Origin: an uncultured Oscillospiraceae bacterium
GTDB taxonomy: Bacteria; Bacillota; Clostridia; Oscillospirales; Ruminococcaceae
Reading direction: 5' to 3'
NCBI GenBank assembly: GCA_934462925.1
Contig: CAKSIT010000014.1
Span: forward strand, 9,950 to 73,949
DNA: 64,000 nucleotides
Part shown: positions 36,062 through 44,683 of the stretch, piece by piece
Numbering within the stretch: position 1 is the stretch's first letter
Layout: the number at the start of each line of letters is the position of its first letter
Notes under the pieces: generated by a model
What the model was told of the DNA's origin: nothing
Databases searched by the model: none
Seen by the model: only the letters and a program-made list of their open reading frames with translations
Position numbers and translations under genes: made by a program

Positions 36062-36559
36062 ATGAACACTGCGTTTTCCCTTCTATCGGCTGCGGCAGCT
36101 TCCGAGGAAGCTCAGGGAGTCATCGACAGAATGAACTCCTACGTTGCCACGGCGGATAAGACGATAGCCCAGCAGCAGATTGCCGACCCGGATTACTGGG
36201 GTTCTGTAGGAATACTTACCCTTACGGGTCTGCTGGTCGTTTTCGTTATCCTTGGATTGCTTATACTTCTTTTCTGGCTCATGGGCGCATTCTTCAGGTC
36301 CATGGATAAGAAGAAGGCGGAGAAGGCACAGGCCGCAAAGGCTGCCGAGCCTGCACCTGCGCCCGCCCCTGTTGAGGAGGCTGCGGAGGACGAGGCAGAG
36401 GACGACGATGAGATAATGGCTGTAATAAGCGCCGCTATCGCCGCGTATTCCGAGCAGGACGGCAAGAATTACACCATAAGAAACGTTCGCCGCAAGGACG
36501 GCAGGGCGCGCTCTGCATGGAGTCTTGCGGGCATAGGCGACAACACGCGCCCGTTCTGA
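36062..36559 (+). CDS. oadG: Na+-pumping decarboxylase gamma subunit (OadG family)
   Basis: A 165-residue OadG-like protein: one strong membrane helix (about residues 50-76), then an Ala/Pro/Glu-rich linker and a C-terminal segment ending in GRARSAWSLAGIGDNTRPF, typical of gamma subunits of oxaloacetate and methylmalonyl-CoA decarboxylases, where the tail binds the alpha subunit. Followed directly by the beta subunit gene. Confidence 0.85.
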   Translation: MNTAFSLLSAAAASEEAQGVIDRMNSYVATADKTIAQQQIADPDYWGSVGILTLTGLLVVFVILGLLILLFWLMGAFFRSMDKKKAEKAQAAKAAEPAPAPAPVEEAAEDEAEDDDEIMAVISAAIAAYSEQDGKNYTIRNVRRKDGRARSAWSLAGIGDNTRPF

Positions 36560-36587
36560 AAAACCGACAGAAAGGATAATACAACGC

Positions 36588-37847
36588 ATGGAAATATTTT
36601 CTGATACCCTTGTCGGACTGGTTGTAAAGTCAGGCTTCGCCGGAATGACGATACAGTCCGTAATAATGATACTGCTGTCCTTTGTACTGTTCTACCTTGC
36701 AATCGTCAAGCAGTACGAGCCGCTGCTGATGCTTCCTATAGCATTCGGTATGCTTCTTACAAACCTGCCCTTTTCGGGACTTTACCACGCAGAGCTGTGG
36801 AATCCCGCGACCAACCCCTATTTCTCGCCAGAATACATTGAGAACATGGGGCAAATAACGGTAAGTTACGTGAAAGAAACGAGCCTTGACTATGGCAGGG
36901 CGCTGCATGAGGGCGGTCTGCTCGATATGCTCTACCTTGGCGTTAAGCTCGGTATCTATCCTCCCGTTATCTTCCTCGGTATCGGCTCTATGACTGACTT
37001 TGGTCCGCTTATCGCGAACCCCAAGAGCTTCCTGCTCGGCGCTGCGGCACAGGGCGGTATCTTCTTCACGTTCCTCGGCGCGTGCCTGCTCAACCTCACG
37101 GGCGTTGCAGATTTCACCCTTAAGGAAGCGGCTTCCATCGCTATCATCGGCGGTGCGGACGGTCCTACGGCAATATTCCTCACGTCTAAGCTTGCTCCCC
37201 AGCTTCTCGGCTCTATCGCGGTTGCGGCGTACTCCTACATGGCGCTTGTGCCTGTAATACAGCCGCCTATAATGAAGCTGCTCACCACCAAGAAGGAGCG
37301 CGAGGTCAAGATGGGTCAGCTCCGTCAGGTATCCAAGGTGGAGAAGGTCGTATTCCCGATTGCGGTTACGGTTATCGTATCGCTTATCGTTCCCGACGCG
37401 GCTTCGCTTGTCGGAATGCTCATGCTCGGCAACCTTATGAAGGAAAGCGGCGTTTGCGACAGACTTGTTAAGACTGCGCAGAACGAGCTGATGAACATCA
37501 TCACGATATTCCTCGGCGTAACTGTCGGCGCGACTGCGGTTGCAGAGAACTTCTTAAGCGTAAAGACGCTCTTTATTATCGCGCTTGGTCTTATCGCATT
37601 CTGCGTTGGTACGGCGTGCGGCGTTCTTCTCGGCAAGCTTATGTACCTGCTTTCGGGCGGCAAGATAAATCCGCTTATCGGCTCTGCGGGCGTTTCCGCT
37701 GTTCCTATGGCGGCGCGTGTTTCGCAGAAGGTAGGTCAGGAAACCAACCCATCCAACTTCCTGCTCATGCACGCTATGGGTCCGAACGTTGCGGGCGTTA
37801 TCGGTTCTGCCGTTGCGGCGGGCGTTCTGCTCTCCGTTCTCGGGTGA
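36588..37847 (+). CDS. oadB: Na+-translocating decarboxylase beta subunit
   Basis: A 419-residue integral membrane protein that decarboxylates carboxybiotin and exports Na+. It has about nine hydrophobic helices and the family's GGADGPTAIFLTSKLAP segment, whose Asp is the key Na+-coupling residue, plus the C-terminal HAMGPNVAGVIGSAVAAG motif. Biotin carrier and carboxyltransferase (alpha) subunits are not adjacent, so the substrate (oxaloacetate, methylmalonyl-CoA or glutaconyl-CoA) cannot be deduced. Confidence 0.93.
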   Translation: MEIFSDTLVGLVVKSGFAGMTIQSVIMILLSFVLFYLAIVKQYEPLLMLPIAFGMLLTNLPFSGLYHAELWNPATNPYFSPEYIENMGQITVSYVKETSLDYGRALHEGGLLDMLYLGVKLGIYPPVIFLGIGSMTDFGPLIANPKSFLLGAAAQGGIFFTFLGACLLNLTGVADFTLKEAASIAIIGGADGPTAIFLTSKLAPQLLGSIAVAAYSYMALVPVIQPPIMKLLTTKKEREVKMGQLRQVSKVEKVVFPIAVTVIVSLIVPDAASLVGMLMLGNLMKESGVCDRLVKTAQNELMNIITIFLGVTVGATAVAENFLSVKTLFIIALGLIAFCVGTACGVLLGKLMYLLSGGKINPLIGSAGVSAVPMAARVSQKVGQETNPSNFLLMHAMGPNVAGVIGSAVAAGVLLSVLG

Positions 37848-38163
37848 TTGAACAGAGGCTTCAGACACAACAAATGGCGGCTCGGCGAAAACCGAGCCGC
37901 TTTGGGCTGTCGATAAAGGCACATCTGCACGCGTAAGCTTGGCTGCGCGGCATCCGTGCCGCGCTTTTGGCTTACGCTTAACAGCGTCCTGCTGTGTCGT
38001 CAAAGCCTTGCCGAAATGACGTTTCCTAGCAGCTGTACCTTTCTCACCAGCCCAGAAAAGTTTTTTGAAAAGCTGTACTTGCTTGTCGAAAAATATTCAC
38101 TAGCGAAAAACGGCAGCCGTAATGCCGCCGTTTTATGTGTTACGTTACGCCGCGTTTTGAACG
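37848..38163. other. Hairpin-rich spacer without genes
   Basis: Holds GCGGCTCGG...CCGAGCCGC (37876-37900), which may terminate oadB, and a larger GCGTAAGC...GCTTACGC stem enclosing GCGCGGC/GCCGCGC (about 37931-37979). No coding frame is convincing. The composition resembles the dispersed hairpin repeats at 51.7 and 63.7 kb but I could not align them. Confidence 0.5.
38107..38134. terminator. Bidirectional terminator between oadB and pyrB
   Basis: AAAACGGC (38107-38114) pairs with GCCGTTTT (38127-38134). Confidence 0.7.
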
Positions 38164-39243
38164 TTAATTCTCGTTAAGGGTGCGCTCGTCGCAGTACTCG
38201 CAGATAAGCATATCGCCGTATTTTTTGAAGCTGTGCGGGAGGTAAAGCTCGGTCTGCGTAATGCACTTGGGGTTCGGGCAGGAAACCTTGCTGTGAACCA
38301 CGCCCTTAAGCAGCGGGCGCTTCGGCGGCTGGCTTTCAAGAGTTGTCAGTATAAGCGCCATGCGCACGAACATACCGTTGTTCGCCTGTCTGAAATACGC
38401 CGCCCTCGGGTCGTCGTCAACCGCGACTTCTATCTCGTTTACGCGGGGCAGGGGGTGCATTACTATCATGTCCTTGCGCGCGAACTGCATTTTATCGGTT
38501 GTAAGGCGATAGATGTTCTTCTGGCGCTCGTACTCGTCCGCGTCGGTGAAGCGCTCGCGCTGAATACGCGTCATGTAGAGCATATCGAGCTGTGGCAGCA
38601 CCTCGTCTATCGTCTTTACCTCGCGGAACTCGCAGCCGCGCGCGGTCAGAATTTCCTTGACATAGGACGGCAGCGCAAGGCTTTCGGTCGAGATGAGGAT
38701 AAACCTGTTGTTCGGGTAGCAAGAAAGCGCTTTAAGAAGCGAATGCACGGTGCGCCCGTACTTAAGGTCGCCGCAAAGCCCCACGGTAAGCCCCTCGAGC
38801 CTGCCAAGCTCGGTTTTCAGCGTAAGCAGGTCGGTAAGCGTTTGGGTCGGGTGGAGGTGTCCGCCGTCGCCCGCGTTTATCACGGGGCAGTCCGCGCAGA
38901 GCGAAGCGGCTTTTGCCGCGCCCTCCTGCGAATGGCGCATAACCAGCACGTCGGAGTAGGTGCTGACTATCTTTACGGTGTCCTTAAGGTTCTCGCCCTT
39001 TGACACAGAGGAGTTGCCGGGGTTGTCAAACCCGATTATGCTTCCGCCAAGACGCAGCATTGCGGCTTGAAAGCTCATCTGCGTGCGTGTGGACGGCTCG
39101 TAGAAAAGGGTCGCCATTATCTTGCCCTTGCACTTGTCCGCGTAGCTTTCGGGGCGGCGCTTTATGTCCTCCGCGAGAGTTATTATGGAGTTCCAGCGTG
39201 ACACGGAGTAGTCGTCCATGTCAATGAGATGGTTGTAATACAT
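38164..39243 (-). CDS. pyrB: Aspartate carbamoyltransferase with a C-terminal PyrI-type zinc domain
   Basis: The 359-residue enzyme condenses carbamoyl phosphate with aspartate, the committed step of pyrimidine synthesis. The catalytic part (residues 1-305) has STRT (51-54), HPTQTLTD and HPLPR (263-267). The last ~50 residues are extra: Cys322-x4-Cys327 and Cys348-x2-Cys351 reproduce the C-x4-C...C-x2-C zinc site of the separate regulatory chain PyrI, but the nucleotide-binding allosteric domain of PyrI is missing. ATG 39243 is chosen for its AAAGG site; a GTG 12 nt upstream is possible. The 5' leader contains a perfect GGTCAGA/TCTGACC hairpin. Confidence 0.93.
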   Translation of the reverse strand: MYYNHLIDMDDYSVSRWNSIITLAEDIKRRPESYADKCKGKIMATLFYEPSTRTQMSFQAAMLRLGGSIIGFDNPGNSSVSKGENLKDTVKIVSTYSDVLVMRHSQEGAAKAASLCADCPVINAGDGGHLHPTQTLTDLLTLKTELGRLEGLTVGLCGDLKYGRTVHSLLKALSCYPNNRFILISTESLALPSYVKEILTARGCEFREVKTIDEVLPQLDMLYMTRIQRERFTDADEYERQKNIYRLTTDKMQFARKDMIVMHPLPRVNEIEVAVDDDPRAAYFRQANNGMFVRMALILTTLESQPPKRPLLKGVVHSKVSCPNPKCITQTELYLPHSFKKYGDMLICEYCDERTLNEN

Positions 39244-39266
39244 ACTTGCTGTCACCTTTCCTTGCG

Positions 39267-39286
39267 GTCAGAATCATCTCTGACCT
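39267..39286 (-). promoter_or_regulatory. Leader hairpin of pyrB
   Basis: GGTCAGA...TCTGACC perfect 7-bp stem with 6-nt loop between promoter and start codon. No T-run follows and no PyrR consensus was recognised. Confidence 0.5.
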
Positions 39287-39295
39287 TCCGAAATT

Positions 39296-39324
39296 ATTAT
39301 AGCAAAAAACTCGTCTGATTTCAA
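39296..39324 (-). promoter_or_regulatory. Promoter of pyrB
   Basis: Minus strand TTGAAA (39319-39324), 17 bp, TATAAT (39296-39301). Confidence 0.75.
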
Positions 39325-39360
39325 CAGCTTTTGCGAATTTTTTTCATATAGGAGAAAAAC

Positions 39361-40440
39361 ATGATAGACCGACACACAGCCTTTGAGAGATTCCGCGCAG
39401 AGCGCAGCGCAGAGCTTGCCGCCGCGGTTGACATAACCCCGTGCGGCATAACGATTACATATTACGACCTGCGCCTGTCACGAAGCGTATCCCGCGCCAT
39501 ATTTCAGGGCGAGGCTGTAAGCGCGCAGAACGTCGCGCAGCTTCTTGGCAGGGCGTTTTCCGCGGCGGGGCGGGAGCTTGGCGTAAACGCCGCCGCAATA
39601 AAGTCGGTGGGATTTGCAGCGCCCGTGCATATTTCCGCGTTCATTGAGGACGCGCTTTCGGCGCAGGAGCTGTTTTTGCGCCCCGAAACGCACCTGTTCG
39701 TTATGCCGTACATAAGCGCGGGAATCAGCGGGCGCTTTACGGCGGCGCTGCTCACCCTGCCCGAGGGCGAGTGCTGCGCGGCGGAGCTTGCCGACTCGCT
39801 GTGCGTGGCTCACGTTGGCGGGGGAGAGGTGCGCTGCGCTTCGTTCGGGCTGTGCGGCGCATTCTCCGCAAGCGGGCTTGAAAGCGGAATGCTCCACGCG
39901 GCGGGCGCTGTGGATTCGGTAACGCGCGAGCATGACGGCACGCTTTGCTACAGCGTGTCGGGCGATACGGACGGCGTGGGGCTTTCGGCGGCGGGGGCGG
40001 CAATGGCGCTCAGGGTAATGCTTGACGAGGGAATAATCGACGCGGACGGCATAATGACGGACCGCGATATGCTCTATATTGGCGAGGACATATTCGTGTC
40101 GCAGCGCGATGTAAGAGCGTTCCAGTCGGACAGGGCGCGCTGCGCGGCGGCGCTCGAGGTGTTTTCGCGGCGCTATGGCGGGCGGTTCTATTTTTCGGGC
40201 GAGCCGTTCACGCGGGAGGGCTTTGCGGCGCTGCTTGCAACGGGCGTTATACCGGAGGAGCTGCGCGGTGCGGGCTTCGCGCAGGGCGCTGTAACGTCGG
40301 GAATAATCCGCTGCTTTGACCCCGCCGAGTACGAACGCGCCGAAAGGCTCGCCGCAGGGGCGCTCGACGTCACCGAGGAGCTTGCGCGCGAGGTTGGGGA
40401 GCTGTATTACGAGCGGTTGGCGTTTCCCGAAAAGGGTTGA
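39361..40440 (+). CDS. ASKHA-fold protein like the RACo C-terminal domain (DUF4445-like)
   Basis: A 359-residue protein that resembles the ATP-binding domain of RACo, the reductive activator of corrinoid proteins. Supporting stretches are SGLESGMLHAAGAVDS, GLSAAGAAMALRVMLDEGII and IFVSQRDVRAFQSDRA, which follow the order in RACo. The N-terminal [2Fe-2S] ferredoxin domain of true activators is absent, and no corrinoid protein is encoded nearby. It may therefore have another ATPase role. Monocistronic, with AGGAG upstream and a terminator downstream. Confidence 0.6.
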   Translation: MIDRHTAFERFRAERSAELAAAVDITPCGITITYYDLRLSRSVSRAIFQGEAVSAQNVAQLLGRAFSAAGRELGVNAAAIKSVGFAAPVHISAFIEDALSAQELFLRPETHLFVMPYISAGISGRFTAALLTLPEGECCAAELADSLCVAHVGGGEVRCASFGLCGAFSASGLESGMLHAAGAVDSVTREHDGTLCYSVSGDTDGVGLSAAGAAMALRVMLDEGIIDADGIMTDRDMLYIGEDIFVSQRDVRAFQSDRARCAAALEVFSRRYGGRFYFSGEPFTREGFAALLATGVIPEELRGAGFAQGAVTSGIIRCFDPAEYERAERLAAGALDVTEELAREVGELYYERLAFPEKG

Positions 40441-40478
40441 CGGCGTTGCATTCCCCAAAAAGGGGTTGATGACATAAG

Positions 40479-40506
40479 GCACGCAGAATATTCCGCGTGC
40501 TTTTTT
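40479..40506 (+). terminator. Terminator after the RACo-like gene
   Basis: GCACGC...GCGTGC stem with GAATATTC extending it, followed by TTTTTT. Confidence 0.8.
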
Positions 40507-40616
40507 GTGTAAAAATTTCTGCGGCAATGTCAGAAATCCGTTTTTTGAGTTGTCTTATTATACAGAAACGGCAAAGAGGCGCGGGGCGCTTCAAAAAAAG
40601 GAAAGGTCGTGATTTC

Positions 40617-41105
40617 TTGATTTATATTACGCCGCAGGCGCTGGAGGAGCTGTTCAGCGCGCACGCAGACATGGTGTTCAGGATAGCGCTGAACATCGTA
40701 AAGAACCGCGAGGAAGCGCAGGACATTGTTATGGACGTGTTCTCCGCGCTGCTTAAGGGCGGCAGCTTTAAAGACGCGGAGCATATAAAGGCGTGGCTTA
40801 TACGCACAGCGGAGAACAAGTCGCTTAACGTGCTTAAATCGTCGCGGATAAGGCGGAGCATTCCCCTTGACGAAATGTTGGCGGGAACGCTTCGCTCGCC
40901 GCTTACGGGCGGAGAGTTTGAGGTGCTGGACATTGTAATGCGCCTGCCCGAAAAGCTGCGAACAACGGTTTATATGTTCTACTTTGAGGATATGCCCGCC
41001 GCGCAGATAGCGCAGACGCTCGGCATAAGTGAAAACACGGTATACAAGCGCCTTGAACGCGGGCGCACGGTGCTGAAAATAAGTCTGGAGGGTGACGCGA
41101 TATGA
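40617..41105 (+). CDS. ECF-type RNA polymerase sigma factor
   Basis: A 162-residue sigma-70 family protein. Region 2 reads FRIALNIVKNREEAQDIVMDVF and region 4 has the helix-turn-helix PAAQIAQTLGISENTVYKRLERGR. The size is right for an ECF factor when initiated at TTG 40617, which has GGAAAGG 10 nt upstream; longer in-frame starts have no site and add unrelated residues. It overlaps the next gene by 4 bp (ATGA). That gene is placed like an anti-sigma factor but is very unusual. The target promoters are unknown. Confidence 0.88.
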   Translation: MIYITPQALEELFSAHADMVFRIALNIVKNREEAQDIVMDVFSALLKGGSFKDAEHIKAWLIRTAENKSLNVLKSSRIRRSIPLDEMLAGTLRSPLTGGEFEVLDIVMRLPEKLRTTVYMFYFEDMPAAQIAQTLGISENTVYKRLERGRTVLKISLEGDAI

Positions 41106-44100
41106 ATAAGGCAGAATTTAAGTCGGCATACGGTAAAATTGCGCTCTCCGACGAGTTCAAGTCGGCGGCGCTTGAAAAGCTCCGCGCAATGGCGCAGGGC
41201 GAGCAGACAGGGCAGGGCGAACAGGAACACGCGGATATCCCCGAGGTACGTCCCAAGGAGATAACCGTTCCCAAAACGCGCCGTGCGCCGTGGAAGATAG
41301 CGGCGGGCGCAGGTGCGGCAGCCGCAGCGGTGGCGCTTGCGGTGTGGGGCGGAACGTATCTCGCGCGCAACGCCGACATTATAGACCCGAACGAGGTGCA
41401 GACCGAGGAAAATCTCCCCGAACCCGAAAGCCCGGAGTATTACCGCGCGATATCGGGCGCTGTGGGAACGCTCTTTTTCACAAGCGACGGTAAGACCACG
41501 GAGTACCCCGAGCATACGGCGGAAGCGACGCATACGCTTTCTGAAGTAAGCTGCATTCTGAACATTACCGCCACGCTTGATTTTGTGACGGGCGAGGGCG
41601 ACCTGATGACGCGCGGCGGCACGCTGTGGACGGAGTATTCCACCGCGAACGGGCGTTTTATCGTGAACAGCGGCGAATGCGGCGAGGGCGAGGTTGAGTA
41701 TATTGCCCTGCCCGACGGCAAGGTGATTGCGCCATATTCCTGCACGCCGTCCGAAATTATAAGCTCGCAGGACTACTTTGTGCAGAACTGCCTGTCGCCC
41801 GCATATACGAGCGTGTCGCTCTGCGAGGAGCGCGTTGACGGCAGGGCGTACTACAGCGCGGCGTGGACGGCTGAGAGCGGCGCGAATAATATAATAACCG
41901 CCGAGGGGCTTACCGAGGACGAAATGGCGGGCGTTATAAGCTATTTCATGTACGGCGCGGCGGCGCTCCCCGAGAGCTTCGGCGAGGGCGGCACGGGCGT
42001 TCACGCGGAGGAAATAAAAACGGGCTACGGCACGCTTACCGTAAACGAGCTTGCAGCCCGCCCCGCAGACCTTGTTTCCTACAGGGGCGAGGTGAAGTAC
42101 GCTAACGAGGAGGACAACGAGAACTATCTTGCGCTTTCGAGCGACGAAAAGCTCGACTTCTATATTGAGAATTACAATATACCGATAACAGGTTCAAATA
42201 GCCTTGAATGCTACGTCCGTGAGAGCGACGACACCGAGATATACAAGATTCAGTTCGAGGGCGCAGGCGCTGACGCGGGCAAGGCTGTCGAGATAAGCGT
42301 GCTTCGCGGGGACTACCGCGAGAGCCGCCGCGGATATTGCGCGGCAACAAGCGAAATGAGCGTTTTCCGCGGGACTGAGGTGCTGTTCTCGGGCAGCGAA
42401 GCGGCTGAAACGTACCTTGCGGAATGGCGCGACAACTGGGGGAATTACATGAACCTCACCGCAAAGGGGCTTACGGCTGAGCAGATGTCGTACCTGCTGG
42501 CGCAGCTTGTGGAAGAAAAGGCTGAAGTTTACCCCGACGCGGCGGAGAGCGTTCAGACGCCCTATGGTACGGTGAACCTCTACGACTTCTCGCCGAGCTA
42601 TAACGCGGGCGTTCCCGTTGTGTACAACCGCGAATACGTGCCGTGGCAGGCTGCGGAGTTCATCGGCAGCGATGTGCTGAACGGGTTTGAAGTGCCGTTT
42701 GAAACGGTCGGCTATTCGCTTGAATATGCGGCTGTATACTACAATTTCGACTTTGACAAGCTGCGAAGTCAGGGGCTTGACGAAGTTTCGGCGATGTACT
42801 ATGACGAGAATCTTGGCGTATTCATCTCTGATAAATGCCCCGCGTTCAGCGGCAAGTCTGGTACGCGCGAGGTTGCGGCGTTCTACAACGAAGATTCGGG
42901 CGACAAGAGCGTTGCGGTTTACGCTATTTCGGGTTCGGCGGACAACAGCATTTACGGCGGGCTGCCGCAGTCGCGTGAGCTTGAAATGGCTGACACGCGC
43001 TTCGACACAGCGAACGATTGCAGCTGCATTTATTTCGGCAGGAACGAGGGCGACTACTACGCGATATTCAAGAATAACACGCTCGGAATAATCTTTGTCG
43101 CGCACTCGCAGAACCTTGACCTTGACGAGTTCGCGGGCGTGGTTAATAAGCTGTACAACGCTGAGCCGTACTACTATTCCGACGAAAACGGCGATATCAG
43201 CTACAGCTATAACACGCAGCGCGCGCAGATAGAATACGGCGTGAAGCTTGACGGGCAGGAGTATTCCCCCCGCAGCGAATACGCGGCGTTTGGCGGCACA
43301 GCCGCAGAAGCAGCCGAGCGCGCAGCGGAGCTTACGGGCTTTGAGGGCGTAACGTACCTTGGCGATGTAAACGAAATGGACGTGCGCGCCGCAAAGGGAA
43401 TGTCGCTTGACGCTAATACAAGCGTGCTGCTGGACGACGGCTCGTTCATAAGCCTGCACTACACGGGCGTTGGCAGGGAGCTTTACATTAACTTTGCAGA
43501 CGACCCGCACCTGTACGATTCGCGGCGCGTTACCGACATGAGCGGCAAAAGCTGGCTTATTGAGGGCGGCGACAGCGGCGCGTGCGTGATACCGTCAAAG
43601 GCTCAGGCGGAGGGGCTTGACTTTACGAGCGGCGCAGAACCAACAAACAATACGTGGCTTGGCGGTAAGGCGGCGGACGGCACGGCGTATTACGAGGCCT
43701 TCCGCAGAACGAGCGGCGACCCGTCGGCGGCGCTGTTCATCACGGTAAGCGCAAAGGGCATGACACCGCGCGAGTTCGCGGACGTAATGACGGTGCTTAT
43801 ACAGGCGTTCCCGCTTGACGACAGCGAGGTTTACACGGTAAGCGAAACGGCGGACACCGCGCACGGCGCGCTTGTGATAAACAGCGGCAGCTACTACGGC
43901 ACGGGCGGCGGCTACATGGCGGACGTTATGGGATACGAACCCGGCGAGTATGACAAGAGCGGCAGGGTCATGATGTACACAGAGGACGACATGAAAGCGT
44001 TCAGCGGCGTTGACGTAAGCGCGCTTGAAGTACCGTTCAACGCGCAGCTCAGGGCGCTTTCCTACTACGCTAACTATGCGGAGTTTCACGACGGCTACAA

Positions 44101-44581
44101 CATACAGCTGTTCCACACGGGGAAGCCGCTTGAGGGCGAGGCGGACGACGAGGCGTTCCGCGAGGCGCAGAAGTATTTCACGGGAAGCGTGTACTGCTAC
44201 GACAAAACGGCGTATTTCGACAATAAAACCGCAACAATGAGAAGCTACACGCTGAATCTCTGCGACGCGGACAATTACGTTGACTGCACGCAGACCGTAA
44301 GCATAAACGTGCTTGAGGGCGACTTCTCCGAGCGGTACTTTGGCTCGTGCTTCGCGGAGCTTGACCCGCAGGCGAGCGAGGGCTTCTGCGCAGATTACCT
44401 TGAAGCAAACCGCGAGGCGTTTGAAACGGGCAGCTTAAGCCGCGTGTACGTCTGCTATGACAAGGAAACGCAGACAATGTATGGCGGCTTCATAAAGAAC
44501 GGGCTGCACTTCACCCTGCAAACAAGCGGTCTTACAACAGAGCAATTCGCCGACATAATGGCGCAGCTTTATACGGCATAA
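41102..44581 (+). CDS. Giant single-pass membrane protein, probable anti-sigma-like partner with extracellular repeats
   Basis: An 1159-residue protein translationally coupled to the ECF sigma gene. Residues 1-62 are cytoplasmic and charged (the place where anti-sigma factors bind sigma), residues 63-88 form one Ala-rich membrane helix, and about 1070 residues follow outside. The outer part is built of repeated units that each finish with a motif of the type G(L/M)T-x-E-x-(F/M)-A-x-(V/I)-(M/I): at about 269, 456, 671, 886 and 1143, spaced 187-257 residues. Each unit also contains Tyr-rich beta strands. No enzyme or known anti-sigma domain was recognised. Anti-sigma role is inferred from position and topology alone. 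Confidence 0.7.
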   Translation: MNKAEFKSAYGKIALSDEFKSAALEKLRAMAQGEQTGQGEQEHADIPEVRPKEITVPKTRRAPWKIAAGAGAAAAAVALAVWGGTYLARNADIIDPNEVQTEENLPEPESPEYYRAISGAVGTLFFTSDGKTTEYPEHTAEATHTLSEVSCILNITATLDFVTGEGDLMTRGGTLWTEYSTANGRFIVNSGECGEGEVEYIALPDGKVIAPYSCTPSEIISSQDYFVQNCLSPAYTSVSLCEERVDGRAYYSAAWTAESGANNIITAEGLTEDEMAGVISYFMYGAAALPESFGEGGTGVHAEEIKTGYGTLTVNELAARPADLVSYRGEVKYANEEDNENYLALSSDEKLDFYIENYNIPITGSNSLECYVRESDDTEIYKIQFEGAGADAGKAVEISVLRGDYRESRRGYCAATSEMSVFRGTEVLFSGSEAAETYLAEWRDNWGNYMNLTAKGLTAEQMSYLLAQLVEEKAEVYPDAAESVQTPYGTVNLYDFSPSYNAGVPVVYNREYVPWQAAEFIGSDVLNGFEVPFETVGYSLEYAAVYYNFDFDKLRSQGLDEVSAMYYDENLGVFISDKCPAFSGKSGTREVAAFYNEDSGDKSVAVYAISGSADNSIYGGLPQSRELEMADTRFDTANDCSCIYFGRNEGDYYAIFKNNTLGIIFVAHSQNLDLDEFAGVVNKLYNAEPYYYSDENGDISYSYNTQRAQIEYGVKLDGQEYSPRSEYAAFGGTAAEAAERAAELTGFEGVTYLGDVNEMDVRAAKGMSLDANTSVLLDDGSFISLHYTGVGRELYINFADDPHLYDSRRVTDMSGKSWLIEGGDSGACVIPSKAQAEGLDFTSGAEPTNNTWLGGKAADGTAYYEAFRRTSGDPSAALFITVSAKGMTPREFADVMTVLIQAFPLDDSEVYTVSETADTAHGALVINSGSYYGTGGGYMADVMGYEPGEYDKSGRVMMYTEDDMKAFSGVDVSALEVPFNAQLRALSYYANYAEFHDGYNIQLFHTGKPLEGEADDEAFREAQKYFTGSVYCYDKTAYFDNKTATMRSYTLNLCDADNYVDCTQTVSINVLEGDFSERYFGSCFAELDPQASEGFCADYLEANREAFETGSLSRVYVCYDKETQTMYGGFIKNGLHFTLQTSGLTTEQFADIMAQLYTA

Positions 44582-44583
44582 AA

Positions 44584-44620
44584 ACAGGCTCTCCCATAAC
44601 GCGGGAGAGCCTTAGTCTGT
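44584..44620 (+). terminator. Terminator of the sigma/anti-sigma unit
   Basis: GGCTCTCCC (44587-44595) pairs with GGGAGAGCC (44603-44611); the following T content is modest. Confidence 0.55.
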
Positions 44621-44629
44621 TGTGATTAT

Positions 44630-44668
44630 TACACAAAATATACCCCGCCGCTATATTGCGGCGGGGTA
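44630..44668 (-). terminator. Terminator of the arginine cluster
   Basis: CCCCGCCGC (44643-44651) pairs with GCGGCGGGG (44658-44666); on the minus strand it is followed by TATATTTTG. Confidence 0.65.
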
Positions 44669-44683
44669 GCGGTTTTTATGCAA

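Noticed and set aside
39267..39286. pyrB leader hairpin considered as a PyrR attenuator
   Set aside because: No T-run terminator, no alternative antiterminator and no PyrR binding-loop consensus were found.
42194..43510. 438-codon open frame antisense to the giant membrane protein
   Set aside because: Long antisense frames are expected in GC-rich coding DNA with this codon use. The composition is Arg/His/Val-rich with no recognisable domain and no ribosome binding site.
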